Assembly: GCA_016648135.1 (NCBI GenBank)
Contig: JADDOH010008073.1
Coordinates: 1-64,000 of the forward strand
Source: Agrypnia vestita
Lineage: Eukaryota > Arthropoda > Insecta > Trichoptera > Phryganeidae
DNA length: 64,000 nucleotides
Direction: 5' to 3'
A program made the position numbers and the translations under genes. Numbering within the stretch: the stretch's first letter is position 1; the number at the start of each line of letters is the position of its first letter. This document shows, piece by piece, positions 30,263 through 42,323 of the stretch. The notes beneath the pieces were generated by a model. That model was given only the letters and a program-made list of their open reading frames with translations. It was not told where the DNA came from and ran no database searches.

Positions 30263-30990
30263 CAATGGTGTAGTAAGTGTAGGGAGGCCAATGTCTTGGG
30301 CTGAGGAGCCAATAATGATGATGATGATACTATAACTTGAAGTTCCGAAAATAATTTGAGTCACCATTCATTCAAAAATTCCAAAACTTCTGAGTAATAG
30401 AAATTATAAGCTGGAAACAGAAATTAGAAAGTGCATTTTAAAACGAATTACAATATTATTTCGCGTTTTTCTCGGAACTCCCTTTTTCAGAATTTTGAAG
30501 ATAATATTTCAAAATCTATTAATCAGATTTTATTAATTCTTCACACACATCTTACTAATATGATTATTTGTGATGTAGCGTACAATTGCAATGTGCCATT
30601 TTCATATTATGAATTTTTCACTTCGATTTTATTATTACTATTTTATTTTATTTCTTTCTTAAGTTAGTTAATATGATATCCCCGTATATTAACTAGTAAT
30701 TTACATATTATATTCTACAATCTATTATTAATAGGCTATCCACAATAACTTACATTTATTTACATATCATATAATATAATACAATCTAGTGAAAATAAAG
30801 TTAACACTTAGAGACAATGTTATTTCATTACCAACTTCCACTATTATTTTAAACATGTTATATTTTTTTTATGCACGCATTACTACTTTGTTCTTTATAT
30901 TTTTATACTCATATTTTAATGTTTATACATAATACTTTTACTGCTTATACATGTGCTTAATATTTTATACATGTGCTTAATATTTTAATA
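30263..30990. other. AT-rich, interrupted retroelement 3' region
   Basis: Sequence left of the mariner insertion; with 32280-32510 it seems to form one continuous AT-rich 3' UTR ending in the GTAAAAGCCTATAATGGGCG tail. No coding part recognised. Confidence 0.4.
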
Positions 30991-32279
30991 TTAGGTCCTT
31001 AGATATGAAATTGGCGTTTTGCCGTACTGGCAAATTTGATCTCAAATATCTTCTCTTTGGTTAGGAATTCCAAATCTAAATTTATACAGCTATTTACTCA
31101 TGTATTTGTGTTTTGAAAATTATAATTCATTTGTTTTTTCCTCAATTGATTTTTTCTTTGCGTCACTCAGTTTACAAAATGAAAAACTTGAAATATCGCG
31201 TTATTTACGAGTACGAGTTCCACCGTGGCACCAGTGCTGCAGAAACGGCTCGAAGGATTAATGATGTGTATGGCGACGGTGCCGCAAAAGAAAACACAGT
31301 GCGTTTTTGGTTCCAACGTTTTCGTTCTGGAAATTTCGACCTGCAGAACAAGCCCCGTGGACGGCCGGAGACCAAAGTTGATAATGAAGAATTGAAGGCT
31401 ATTGTGGAAGGCGGATCCATCGCAAACCACATCCGAGTTAGCTGCAGGCTGCGGTGTTAGTGATAAAACTGTTTTAATCCACTTGAAGCAAATTGGTAAG
31501 GTGAAAAAGCTTGAAAGGTGGATACCTCACGATTTGAGTGAAGCAAATCAACAAACGCGCGTTGACTGCTGCGTTGCATTACTCAACCGGCACAATAATG
31601 AAGGGATTTTAAATCGAATCATTACCTGTGTTGAAAAGTGGATCCTGTACGATAATCGGAAGCGCTCATCGCAACGGCTGAACCCTGCCGAAACCAGCCA
31701 AACCATGCCCCAAGCGAAAATTGACTCCAAAAAAGTTACTTGTGAGCGTTTGGTGGACTAGTTGCTGGTGTCGTTCACTACAGCTTTCTTAAATCTGGCC
31801 AGACGATTACGGCAGATGTCTATTGTCAGCAACTGCAAACCATGATGGAAAAGCTAGCTGCTAAACAACCCAGGCTGGTTAATCGCTCTAGGCCACTGCT
31901 GCTTCATGATAACGCTAGACCACACACTGCACAACAGACGGCTACCAAATTAGAGGAGCTTCAATTGGAATGTCTAAGACATCCACCGTACTCTCCGGAC
32001 CTTGCCCCAACAGATTACCATTTTTTTCGAAATTTGGATAACTTCTTGCAAAGGAAAAAATTCAACTCCGATGGGGCAGTCCAAACCGCCTTCAAAGATT
32101 TTATTGATTCCCGTCCGAATGGTTTTTTTAGTAAAGGGATTGATGAACTACCTATGAGATGGCAAAAGTGCATAGATAGCAATGGTACATAATTTGATTA
32201 AATAAATATATTATAATATAAAAAAATCGGCTTTATGTTCCTCCCATACTAAACGCCAATTTCATATGTAAGGACCTAA
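30991..32279 (+). mobile_element. Mariner transposon, complete ends, inactive
   Basis: Terminal inverted repeats TTAGGTCCTTAGATATGAAA (left) and the inverse of TTTCATATGTAAGGACCTAA (right), about 28 bp with one mismatch, flanked by TA. The length of about 1.29 kb is normal for mariner. It is inserted in an AT-rich retroelement tail. The transposase gene inside is broken (see 31179-32192). The TIR sequence and the transposase suggest a cecropia-like mariner, from memory. Confidence 0.92.
31179..32192 (+). pseudogene. Mariner transposase, broken
   Basis: The N-terminal DNA-binding part (31179-31415) has two helix-turn-helix regions, KYRVIYEYEFHRGTSAAETA and WFQRFRSGNFDLQ. After a frameshift near 31410 come SQTTSELAAGCGVSDKTVLI (second HTH), then EKWILYDN; after a second frameshift near 31755 come HYSFLK (about 31778) and HDNARPHTAQQTATKLEELQ, then YSPDLAPTDYHFF. 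The D34D half of the triad is intact (HDN, PTD), but the first Asp of the usual GDEKW is Val (TCVEKW). Two frameshifts and the lost catalytic Asp make it dead. Mariner transposases cut and paste at TA. Confidence 0.9.
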
Positions 32280-32510
32280 TATTTTATATATATATAATAT
32301 TTTTTGTGCATGCCTGATATTGTTCTATATACTTCTTTAAAGTTATGTAACATTTTTCTATTTTTTTTATATAATACGTGCTAGGACTTTATATTTTTAT
32401 ATCTTATACTTATATTGATATTGTTTTATGTCCTTATTTGTATATTACAACATTTTTATATGTAAAAGCCTATAATGGGCGTGAACAAATAAATAAATAA
32501 ATAAATACGT
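32280..32510 (+). mobile_element. Retroelement 3' tail, right of mariner
   Basis: AT-rich sequence ending GTAAAAGCCTATAATGGGCG and AAATAAATAAATAAATA (32461-32508). Same tail type as 28520 and 33728. Confidence 0.6.
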
Positions 32511-33186
32511 CTTAATAATATATAAAGTAATCTAATCTGTAATTAACAATACATATACAATTTATAATCTATGATACCCATAATATATATTACATCTTAT
32601 GCTCTACAATTCTAAACTATTTTTACAATACTTACAGCATTTGTTTTTAAAATAATTGTTCAAATGTTCTCATTTGCATAGTAAAAATTATATATTTTTT
32701 CGTAACGCTAGATCACAGACATTACATCATTTTATAATAATATAATTAACTTTATCATTTCACTCAAACCTTGGCTCCACCAGGCGCGGGCGTCACGGAG
32801 AAGAACCTTGCGGGACACCACATAACTCCGCCATTTTGAAATTTTCAAACTAATGTGTTAATGAAAAATATTAACGAATCATTTAAAAATATAATGAAAA
32901 ATATAAACCAAAATATTATAAATATAACCACCGTGAACAACGACTGTAAAACTAATTTTGTATGCAATAGTTAAATAGATTAAAGTCAAAAGACATCATG
33001 TGGAAAGCAAATATGTACTTAAAATACAAATAAAAATATATAAAGATAAATATAATATAAAGTAAAAAGCAAGTATACATAATAAACATAATAGTATAAA
33101 AATTAAAAAATAATAATATACGGGAAATTAATAATAATTAAGTACTGATATGAAAACAAATTTAAAAGATAACTATTTGAAAAAAG
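32511..33186. other. Unassigned AT-rich stretch
   Basis: Only a short GC-rich island (32768-32815, CACCAGGCGCGGGCGTCACG) stands out; no feature supported. Confidence 0.35.
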
Positions 33187-33497
33187 GACTCCCTTTCTTT
33201 TAACTCGTAGCGTCTGCGGTTTGTCGTCTGCCGGAAAAACTTTCGATCGATTGTTAACCCTTTTCCCGTGAACCAATCGAGCTGAAACTTTGCAGGCAGA
33301 ATCGTGGCGACGATAAAAATGGTCTAACAAATTTTCGTTTGATTTTTTAAAATAATTATAGTATAATTTTGGATTTTTCGAAATTGTAATGGTTTTTTCA
33401 AATTGGAATCATTACCCCGACGCGTGCAGTAGGCACGAAACCTGATTAAATGAGAAAGGGAGTATAATAAAAGCTTGGTTTTTATGAGTTGATTTTT
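33187..33497. mobile_element. CTCCCTTTC-family element, copy D
   Basis: ACTCCCTTTCTTTTAACTCG to GAAAGGGAGTATAATAAAAG. The minus strand is open across ESACKVSARLVHGKRV, a reading also open in copies E and H. Confidence 0.85.
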
Positions 33498-33727
33498 TTA
33501 TAATATTAAATTTACTATTGACACCTTTTATTATTTTCAAAATTTGTATCAAACTGTAATTCTGGATAATTTGTATGTAAAATTTGTAAACCCTCATTAA
33601 TATCAAATGAATGAATCCAAAGATGATGCACAAATTCGAAGTAATTATTGCTACTTAAATACATCAAGTGTTCCTGTACGTCTAACAAAATATTATACCA
33701 ATAATGGTTAGTATACATTGTATTTAT

Positions 33728-34485
33728 TTATTTATTTATCTATTTAACGCCCTTATGGGCTTTTACAATATACAGAATATTTTTTTTTTAAATAACATAA
33801 GACAGTTAAAATTAAAATACAGTTAAAAGTTACAATAATAATAGTTAAAAGTTAATAATAATAATACAGAAAAACATAAGAAAAACATAAAAACATAAGA
33901 TTAAATAATAATAAAGTTAAAGGTAGAAATAATAATAGTTAAAGGTAAAATAGAAAGATTTATTGTTCATTTCTATTTTGTTGGGATGTAAACAATTGTA
34001 TCAGCTTTGTGCTATAAACAGTTATACTATCAGCAAAAATGTCAGCCGCCTCTGCATGCTCATTCCCTAATGAGTGTAATCTGGGAATTACAGAGTTTGC
34101 TAATGCATTAGTTCTGACACTTCCACTATAATAGAACAATGCACTGTGTCTCGATGACCTCGATGGAGCATATAAGTCGATCAGACTAATAATCTGGGGG
34201 CAATCAATCAAACTATTTACGATCCTACTAAGAAATATTAGGTCTGTTACAGTACGTCTCACAGATAAGTTTAAAAGTTGTAAATAACTAAGGAGATATT
34301 CATAATTGATATCTTCCAAGCGTATATTTAATTTGTAATTAATAAATCTTAAATATTTTTTTGGACTCGTTCAATTGCCGTTGAATGATTAACATAGTGA
34401 GGCGACCAAATGATCGAGTTATATTCAACCTGAGGTCTGACAAGAGAAGTGTAGAGGACTTTATAAGTGCGCAGGTCTGTAAAGT
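33728..34485 (-). pseudogene. Non-LTR retrotransposon C-terminus with 3' tail
   Basis: Minus strand: LRTYKVLYTSLVRPQVEYNS, IIWSPHYVNHSTAIERVQK, then DINYEYLLSYLQLLNLSVRR, FLSRIVNSLIDCPQIISLI and a stop at 33960. RPQVEY-x-x-x-IW-x-P is the reverse-transcriptase region 7/thumb of Jockey-like elements. One frameshift lies near 34345. The 3' end has AAGCCCATAAGGGCGTTAA followed by ATAAATAAATA at 33728-33775. Confidence 0.85.
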
Positions 34486-34535
34486 TTTTTATCCTGACAA
34501 AGGGACCATTGGCCCTGAAACATGTAGATATTTTC
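34484..34535 (+). ncRNA. Hammerhead ribozyme candidate, one core change
   Basis: Plus strand: ATC, then CTGACAA (34494-34500; one change from CTGACGA), stem II GGG / CCC, TGAAAC (34516-34521), ATGTA, then GAT, which pairs with ATC as stem I (extended TTATC / GATA). ACATGT is a 6-nt palindrome. It joins the 5' edge of the retroelement fragment on the other strand. Confidence 0.55.
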
Positions 34536-34949
34536 AATACATAAGCGGTGAAAACAAAGTTCATTTTTACTAATTATATTAATAATGTTACTGCAAATCA
34601 TTTTGCTTTTTTGAAGAAGTTAAAAATATTTTATTATACCAAAGGAGATTCTGATTAGATTCTCGACGGAATCAAGCTAGAATCTATTTAATTACAAATT
34701 ATTTTAAAAATTGGCGATATCCATACGTCTTTGTTTTTTATAAATCCTATTAGATTGACAGTAATATTTAGAGAATACCTGTGTTGTGTGAAATGAAGTG
34801 AAGTGAAATGAAATGAAGAAGAGGTGAGAAAATGAAGAAATTAGTGAATACAAATATTTTTCAGAAACCAAAAATAACTATCCTTCGTTGTACAAAACAA
34901 GGAACACGTGTGTATTATGGACAGTCTTAATGTTTACAGGAAGACCATT

Positions 34950-35345
34950 ATTAACTAACTAACCAACCATCACGCCGTTTCCCAGAGGGATAGGCAGAGA
35001 GGACAGAACGCCACACACTTCTGTCCTAGCACTCTTTGATCTTTGAAGCTTCTAACAGGGCCATCCTCTAATATTTGATCTGGATGACATCTGTTTCTGC
35101 TGCCTTCAACACTCGCCTGATAAATTTGCATTACCATCTTTTCCTCATGTGGCGAAACTATTTCAGTGATACTTTCTTTATTGTGTCTATTACACTACCG
35201 CTAGTATTATATTCGTTTCTAATCCGTACAAAGATTTTCACACACACGTCCAAGCGACCGCATTTCTACCGCAGTCAGTCCACTTTAAATATTTTTGGAA
35301 ATTCCTGGCTTCAGTTCCGTTACTTATTAATAAACTTATTTATCC
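34950..35345 (-). pseudogene. RTE-like retrotransposon C-terminus, decayed
   Basis: On the plus strand TTAACTAACTAACCAACCATC (tail inverse), then GGATAGGCAGAGAGGACAG and AACACTCGCCTGATAAAT: the complement of the family's last motifs. Many small deletions; no frame longer than a few tens of codons. Confidence 0.8.
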
Positions 35346-35466
35346 CTTTGCTGTCTTGAAGTTTACCGGCTGATCTAGAGCTTACCCAACGTAAATTGGC
35401 GTATACACCTTTTAATAAAATAAATAAAAAATAAAAAATAAAAAAAATATTCACGGAAACATAGAG

Positions 35467-35612
35467 GGTTGCTATAGCTTAGTGGTCAGAGCACCGGCCC
35501 CGGAAAGGAGGTGACCTGGGTTCGAATCCCAGTAGTAACCTAATATTTTTTCGTGAAATAGATTTTTCTGTATGTCTTTCTAATTGATTAATTAATTTGG
35601 TTATTAAAAGGT
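35467..35612 (+). mobile_element. tRNA-derived SINE, family 1 copy B
   Basis: The head 35467-35540 has a good acceptor stem (GGTTGCT / AGTAACC with one G-T), a D-arm with TAGCTTAGTGGTCAGAGCA and a T-arm with CTGGGTTCGAATCCCAG. The anticodon arm is irregular, so it is not called a functional tRNA. The tail is shared with 5676-5742. Confidence 0.85.
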
Positions 35613-35619
35613 TTTTTTT

Positions 35620-36412
35620 TATTTTTTTATTTTATTTAAAAGGTAATGGAATCCTAAGAGGTTTATGGGTAACATTTTTACATGATTCAATATAAGAAAA
35701 TATAATAATATAATTTAGAAACAAAGTCATTTTTTTATAGTTGGCCGAGTTTTAATACTTTTGTCACATCTGTTTTGAATTTGTCAGTGGTCAGTTGTTT
35801 GGTCTGTTGTGGCATGTCATTGTATAGTTTTAGTCCGTTGCAAATTAGTCGGGATTGTCCTGTTTTTGTTTTGGCGTGTGTTATGTGATAGTTTTGAGCC
35901 ATTCTAGTGTTGTGTTGGTGTTTTTCGTGTATTTTGTCTAATTCTATGTCTTCGTCTCCTATTTCGCCAATTGCTAGTCTGTGAATGATTTTAAGTGTTT
36001 CGATTTTTGTAATGCTTTCGATGTTTAATTGTTGCGTTATACGGTATACAGTTTCAGTTGGTGTCCGGTATCTCAGATCATAGACCATTTTTAATATTTT
36101 GTTTTGCTGTCGTTGAAGTCTGTTTAGGTTAGGTTTGTTTCCGGTTCCCCAGAAGGGTATCAAATATCCTATTCTACTCTTGAAGTACGCCTGGTACATC
36201 AGAATTTTCACGGTCTTTGGTGTGATTTCGTGTATTTTGTGGAATAGGCTGGTCAGTTTTGTCAGTGAGTCAGTTACTTTGTCTATTTGAAAGGTTCATT
36301 TGAGATGTTTGTCTATGTTGAGTCCTAAGTATTTAGTATTTTCTAGTTCAGTAAGTGTTTCATTATGTATTTTTGTGTTTAGGCTTATGGTCTTATGGTC
36401 ATATATTATGTA
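35620..36412 (-). pseudogene. Non-LTR retrotransposon C-terminus (family of 4118-4721)
   Basis: The minus-strand ORF 36211-35735 (158 codons) reads MKILMYQAYFKSRIGYLIPF, WGTGNKPNLNRLQRQQNKIL, ending NDMPQQTKQLTTDKFKTDVT. Further upstream (to about 36405), in another frame, is ENTKYLGLNIDKHLKW, reverse-transcriptase region 7. The T-rich left end is its A-tail. Confidence 0.88.
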
Positions 36413-36413
36413 T

Positions 36414-36520
36414 TGGCAAAGACGTCTAGTTGTTCGTATCTGTTTGCTAGTCTAGGAAGCCTTTGCAGCGGGGAATCAAAGATGCAGTTAGTAGTTTCGA
36501 ATATTCGGATTGGAGGCTCT
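36414..36520 (-). pseudogene. CR1-like C-terminal fragment
   Basis: Minus strand: IFDSPLQRLPRLANRYEQLD and VFANT, the same segment as 27465-27560. It abuts the preceding element in the same orientation. Confidence 0.75.
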
Positions 36521-36910
36521 ACTCGGGACCGAGAGGACAGCCGCAGTTTGGCTCGGCGACGCCCTCCAGCCGTGAAGCGTCTCCCGCTGATTGCAGACAA
36601 ACCACAGATCACTCTAGACGTCTCAGCGGCGTCCGCAGCCTCCGGACGAGAGCCCCGTTACAGCCAACAGAACCACCGATTAAGTTTAAGGTTGCGCGGG
36701 CGCCGCCGGGCGCGCGCGCCAGCACCGGCGGCGTAGTAGAAAGGGGCGAGTTCACACGCAGCGGTAAACGATTGAGAAACGTCTTCAGTCGTAACGGCTC
36801 TTTTTGAAAGCGCGCGCGGTACGAACCGCGGTTGGTTTTGACGTGTGGACGTCTTCGACCGCGCCGTGGTAAAAAAATTCGCGCTGAAGCGATGTCGGAG
36901 AAGTGCGAAA
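36521..36910. other. CpG-rich island
   Basis: High CpG (GGGCGCCGCCGGGCGCGCGC, GAAAGCGCGCGCGGTACG). Two plus-strand frames are open for about 110 codons without a recognised domain and are expected by GC content. Promoter/5' UTR-like; no exon called. Confidence 0.35.
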
Positions 36911-36924
36911 TGAAAAGATGATCA

Positions 36925-37430
36925 AAAAATTAGTGATGGGTCCGCTCTGTACTCACAACTACAATGTAGTACTACATTACATTGAAGTGCACACTACAAA
37001 CTACAAACACCAAAGTTATTGAAAGTATAAACTTCAAATAGTACACTTCATTTCAAAGCGAACACTACAAAGTACATACACTTCAAAGTTAACGAAAGTA
37101 TGAGAAACATACTTTAAATAGTGCATTTTTTACGTGAAATTTTTGGGAAGTTGATGTAGATATATGAAGAAATCTCTGGAAACTGTAACAACCCCCCCCC
37201 CTCCATGGTTTGAAATTTTTTTGGAATCGAAAGAAGAAATCTGGCTGGCGACCTTTTTTTTTTTTTAGGTCGCCAAATGTTACTTTGGAGAAAATATCCT
37301 CATTTATCTTAAATATTTTTCTCGTTGACCTTTTTTTTTTCTTTTAGATCGCCAAATTTTTATTTGGGAAAAAAAATATTTACTTCACTAGTACTACAAT
37401 TACTTCATTTCATTACTTCACTTCATTGCA
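36925..37430. other. Repeat-like region, possible hAT-type end
   Basis: TAGTGATGGGT at about 36932 resembles hAT termini. It is followed by clustered CTACAATGTAGTACTAC and ACTTCA / TGAAGT motifs (36960-37110, again 37380-37425). No transposase is present. A C-run and duplicated GGTCGCCAAAT / GATCGCCAAAT segments lie at 37190-37370. Confidence 0.35.
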
Positions 37431-38375
37431 TGTAAAGTCACCTCATATAACTGTGACTAATCAAATAAATATTATTTCCCATAATTTTGATTGCTTGCAT
37501 TCCGGAATTAATGCATCGTGTAATTGTGAAAAAATTGAATTAGTTAATGAATACGTATATCTTGGTAATACCATAGATACATTTTTCAAATGGGATATTC
37601 AGGTAAATAAGGTATGTAAGAGGTTGAGAACTGTATTGGGATGTATGCACAAGATTAAATACTATGTTCCGATACAGACTATGAAAACTATATATCAATC
37701 TTTAGCGGAATCGGTAATAAGGTATGGAATAACTAGCTGGGGTCTAACTTGCAAAACTAATATTAGAAAAAATCAAAATATTCAAAATTCGGCTATAAAA
37801 TTAATAAATAAAGAAAGTGCTACTAAAGATATACAGGAACTCTTCAAGAAACAAGGCTCTATGCCAATTAATGCTATCTTGTGGTACAAACTAATTACAC
37901 GATATCATGAAGATGGGACATATAAGCATAGATTGATTCATAAACATAGTACCAGATTTACGGTTAAAGAAGGACTACGAATACCGAAGGTCATAAATAA
38001 ATATGGACAAAGAACATTAAAATATGTCATACCAAAAATATTAAATAAAATCCCATGTCGTGTCAAAATGGATATTAATAAAAAAGGGCAAAATACAGAA
38101 TTAATGAATATGTTATTAAATAAAAGAGACTTATTTTGATTTTGGTAATATTTGTATTGTTTCTTGTATTGTTGTATTGTATTGTTGATTTGTATTTGAG
38201 TTTATAAGATCTATTGTAATTAATTAATATGAATGTATTTCTGTTAAACACAATTTATTTATATATATGTATTGATGCACCTACAGACAAATATCAATGT
38301 GATGTTTTGTGGGTCTGAGATGTAAAAAAAATAAATTAATAAATTTAAAAATTTAAAAAAAACATCACATCCCTT
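37426..38375 (+). pseudogene. Non-LTR retrotransposon RT C-terminal ORF, 237 codons
   Basis: The longest open frame of the window (37426-38139). It reads KIELVNEYVYLGNTIDTFFK, NKVCKRLRTVLGCMHKIKYY, IYQSLAESVIRYGITSWGL, then IQNSAIKLIN and the tail. YVYLGNTID-x-x-x-KW and ESVIRYGITSWG are reverse-transcriptase region 7 and thumb motifs of Jockey/CR1-type elements. No catalytic palm (FADD) is included, so it is 5'-truncated but otherwise undamaged, suggesting a young insertion. The 3' UTR ends near 38375 in A-rich repeats. Confidence 0.85.
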
Positions 38376-38713
38376 CCAGGAGCACTAGACAAGGTATATC
38401 GTTTCATTGTGACAATGTTAGGGTAAATTTTCTTTACAGCTCACCTATTAGAAGGCTCCATAGGTTAGGAAACTAGTATGGCTACCTATCGGATGTATTT
38501 TCGGAAACACTAGCCACAAAATTATTATGTTTGATGACAAAATAACTCAATGTAGTACAAAGTTAGGATAAATTTAATAAATTTAAAAAAATAAGTTTTG
38601 CGGAAAACTCGACCCTCTCTGCGTAGTGCTAATACTTTATAGTAGTATAAGCACGTTCAATTTTACTTTTCTAAGATGCGAAAAATTTTTACGTTAAAAG
38701 AAAATCAATTTTC

Positions 38714-38962
38714 TACTCCCTTTCTTTAACTCGTAGCATCTGCGGTTTGTTGTCTGCCGGAAAAACTTTGGGTCGATTTTTAACCCTTTTCCCGTGATTC
38801 AATCGAGCTGAAACTTTGCAGGCAGACTCGTGGTGACGATAAAAATGATCTAACAAATTACTAATTAAACGAGTAATGACTACGACGCGTGCAGTAGCCA
38901 CGAAACCTGATTCAATGAGAAAGGGAGTATAATAAAAACTTGGTGTTTATGGGTTAGTTTTT
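38714..38962. mobile_element. CTCCCTTTC-family element, copy E
   Basis: ACTCCCTTTCTTTAACTCG to GAAAGGGAGTATAATAAAAA; the shortest full copy (about 250 bp). The minus strand is open across ESACKVSARLNHGKRVKNRP. Confidence 0.85.
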
Positions 38963-39216
38963 TACATCAGTTAGCATTTTGTTGGATCAGAATATTTTTT
39001 CCCGTTTAGCTTTTTTGATTGTTTTTTCATCTTTCTTTACATTGATCTATGTCAGATAATAATATAATTATAATATAATATTATCTTATTATAATATAAA
39101 AAATGTAATATAATATATTAGCATTATATTTTTCTTTATTATTTAAGTTTGTTTTTAATTATTGTCAATTTATTTAAAAAATTAATATGGATCTGATTTG
39201 TTATATTCTATAAAGC

Positions 39217-39718
39217 ATAATTTGCAAAACATTAGTAACCTCGCAGGACTTTATTCCTGTCTTGATTATGAGCCAAAAATGTTAGAGCAGCCATGACCTA
39301 ATATCAATAGTTATAGGTAAATGCAATATCAAAGTTTTGCATTTTTTTCCATAATTCTGACTTATTTTTTACAAAACGTTGAACTATCATTATAGTAACT
39401 TATATCAATTACGAAAAATTCATTCGTTTCAATACAAGGCAAATAAAATGATAAAAACTCTGCAGAAATTCCAATTGGAATGTTTTCCAATTGGAATTGG
39501 AACTTTTTTATTATTTCATTTGACTTGTATTGAAGGGAATGAATTTTTCGTATTCGGTATAAGTTACTGCAATGATAGTCTAACGTTTTACAAAAAATAA
39601 GTGAGGAATATTGAAAAAAAAAATGCAAGCTTTGATATTGCATAACTCCATAACTGTTTGAACATTTTTGAATCATAATCAAGGCAGCAATATAATAGTT
39701 TTCCAATTAACTCTGTAT
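39217..39718. mobile_element. TACAGGG foldback element, diverged ends
   Basis: Arms from CCTCGCAGGACTTTATTCCT to the inverse near 39690; ends decayed (AACTCTGTATA). The centre has TTCCAATTGGAATGTTTTCC. Confidence 0.8.
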
Positions 39719-39864
39719 ATTATATTTAATCTTTCGTTTTTCTATTTTTAATTTGTAGTTATTAGTATTTCCTTATATGCTGTTTTTACTACTTGAGTTT
39801 TTAAATTAACTTAAGTCGTATTTTTACTTCATTTTATAATATTAGGTATCGAAAAAATGCTTTC

Positions 39865-39990
39865 TTTAAGGTTGTTTGATCAGGAGTAATAATTAAGAAT
39901 AAAAACACAGATTTTTGCATTTTCTACCAATCAAAACACGGGTTTTCGTAAAAATGTAAACCCATAACTATACAACCAGCCCTTAACTTA
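39865..39990. mobile_element. Possible relic of a Harbinger-type MITE
   Basis: GGTTGTTTGATCAGGAG, ACCAATCAAAACACGGGTTTTCGTAAAAAT and ACAACCAGCCCTTAA resemble the 9377-9521 MITE arms in order. Decayed. Confidence 0.4.
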
Positions 39991-40491
39991 TTATTTTTGT
40001 TAAGGATACTTTGTACCGTATAAGAAATTAAATAAATAAATATGATGCTATGTTTATACAAATTTAAATAAATTGTCTTAAATTAATTAATTAAAAATAT
40101 TATAATTCTGTTTTTGTAAATTGAAACTTTTGTACCCATGTACTGTAAAGCATCGATAAATAAAAAATTAATCAAAATATATTATAGGTGTCTCATAGAG
40201 ATGAAGCTATTTTTCAAATGGGAAAGCAGGTATGGGAGCCTTTTGGGTCTTTATAGGGCTTACGACCTATCGTACGGCTTAAGTGACCACTTTACACAAT
40301 GTGATAGATATTTCAAAAACAACACAAAAATATTTGATAGATGTGGTAGTCTATCATGGGTGTTATTGGTAATCGTTACAAAATGCATAAGAAAAAGAAT
40401 TTTCTTTGTAATTTTTTTTCGTAATTTTTTCAGATGTTTTAATAATTATTCTGCTATTAGGGGCGAAGACAAATCCAATAGATCTTCTTGA

Positions 40492-40955
40492 TAAATTATC
40501 AAGAAGATCTATCAAATTTTCGTTAAAAAAATTAATAATTATTGTATAATTTCGGATTTTTAGAAATTTTTGGTTTTTTCAAATTGGAAAACTGTTTGAT
40601 AATGGCCTTACAAGCCGAAACAGCTGTAACATATAAAAATACTTAACCCGCAGAACTTAGTAATAATATTTATTAAAATTTAATTTATTTTAAATTTCGC
40701 TAAAAAAAAAAATCATTAGAAAAGTTTGATTATTACTAACGTCGCGGAATATTTTCTAAATTTGAATTACTCCGTCGGTATTCATAATAGGTACTTCACT
40801 ACGAATGTCGAAAATCTAAATCGACTGACAAATGTTTTTAGAATTTAATTTCAGTAGTTTAGTGTTATGTTATATGTTTTAATTCGTCTTTAATTGTTGC
40901 TATACTTTACAAAGAAAGAGAGTATAATAAAAACTTGGTTTTTATGGGTTACTTT
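40492..40955. mobile_element. CTCCCTTTC-family element, copy F (left end missing)
   Basis: From AAGAAGATCTATCAAATTTT to GAAAGAGAGTATAATAAAAA. A short inverted pair AGATCTTCTTGATAAATTAT / CAAGAAGATCT marks the left break. Confidence 0.75.
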
Positions 40956-42050
40956 TTTTAAATAACTTTAATTATAATCTTTTGTGCTATTAACAGTGTG
41001 TTTAATGATGTTATATATGATCGTCTCCACCCAATGATACCATACTGCAATATTCATTGAATTAACGCATAATACACAGTTTTATTGTATATTGCTTTTG
41101 TTGTATATTATGTATATTGCAATGTCCACTCGCATGGGATGATAAGTAACACCACTTGCAGACGAATCTCTCGAGGCGGATGCGAGTGGAGACCTTTCCT
41201 CAGAGCTCCAACATTACCTCCCCCTGGCTACAGTTAGTCCAGCCGTCGAGTTGAACCGTGCCTCGAAAAACAGTTAGACCTCCAACCCAGTATCTATCCG
41301 GGCCTTGCGTCGGTCGGTCGTGGGCTGTCAGCGTGACGCACTTGGAGGTTCTTTTTAAACCCGAAATATTTCATCCCCAAACTAAAAGAACTAACGCGAA
41401 TCAATTAACATCTCAGCAGGTGGTGTACTCAATCTTTTTTTTCCGGTTCCAAATTGTTTAATTCCAATTGGAATCATGTGGTTTCGTGGTACTCGATTTA
41501 CATTTTAATAATAATAAGTGCAATCGTGTTTAATTTGATATATTAATAATATATATTTCAAAGTGTATAATATATATATATATATATTTATATAAATGGA
41601 TATGAAGTACAGTGATATAATTTTATACATCAAACGATTAGTTTTTATGACACGCAGACAGTGAGGCATTTCAAACGAAAATTGTTTAAGTTTAGTTTAT
41701 AACGGAACTATACGCTCATGTACAAGGTATGTAAATATACATGTTTTAGTAAATTTTCGAGCAACATTTTACTTAATTTCAATTGTGTTTAAAGGCCTTT
41801 GAAGTAAGGGCGCGAAAGATGATTTCTGTAAAAAATTTTAATAATGAAAATTATAGCATTTTGAGGCTAATGATGGAGATGATGTTTATTTTTTTTTTAA
41901 TATATGGCAATAAAAAATGGAGGAGTGAGTACTCGTGTACGCGCTGTAGAAGTTGTACTTCTTTGGCGTGATTGTGATAATTGACATTTACATATTGGTT
42001 AAAAAATGTATATTATAATACAATAATACGATGTCTAGACAGATGATAAA
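40956..42050. other. Unassigned stretch
   Basis: 41100-41350 is GC-richer (GATGCGAGTGGAGACC mirrored by TCCACTCGCATGGGATG near 41125, a loose inverted pair) without a recognised product. The rest is AT-rich. Confidence 0.35.
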
Positions 42051-42054
42051 TATA

Positions 42055-42130
42055 ATTTATATTATATATATATATATTTATATATATATATATATATTAT
42101 CTATAATATTAATATATATAACTATATAGA
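42055..42130. repeat. TA-rich microsatellite
   Basis: Interrupted TATATATA runs directly left of the SINE. Confidence 0.9.
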
Positions 42131-42132
42131 GT

Positions 42133-42323
42133 TACTTGTTGCGTCTTGGTGGTTAGGACACTGTTGCCCTGATCAAGGGTCGCGAGGTTCGAACCTCAAC
42201 TGCAGACCTAGCATTAGTCCTATTTCATACACAAGGCGTTTCAGTTGAAAAATAGTAGAATATTTGAGGTGACCGTATTCCGTGTTCACATCTCTATAAG
42301 AAAAAAAAAAAAAAAAAAAAAAA
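42133..42323 (+). mobile_element. tRNA-derived SINE, family 2 copy A
   Basis: The head has box A-like TCTTGGTGGTTAGGACAC and box B GAGGTTCGAACCTC. The body CGTATTCCGTGTTCACATCT is shared with 49485-49510. It ends in a run of 23 A (42301-42323), indicating a recent insertion. Confidence 0.85.

Noticed and set aside
35467..35540. Functional tRNA gene
   Set aside because: Acceptor and T-arm are good, but the anticodon arm is irregular and the 3' flank is a SINE tail shared with 5676-5742.
36395..36807. Two overlapping frames of about 114 codons as exons
   Set aside because: They lie in a CpG-rich island where stops are rare, overlap each other and show no domain or convincing splice structure.
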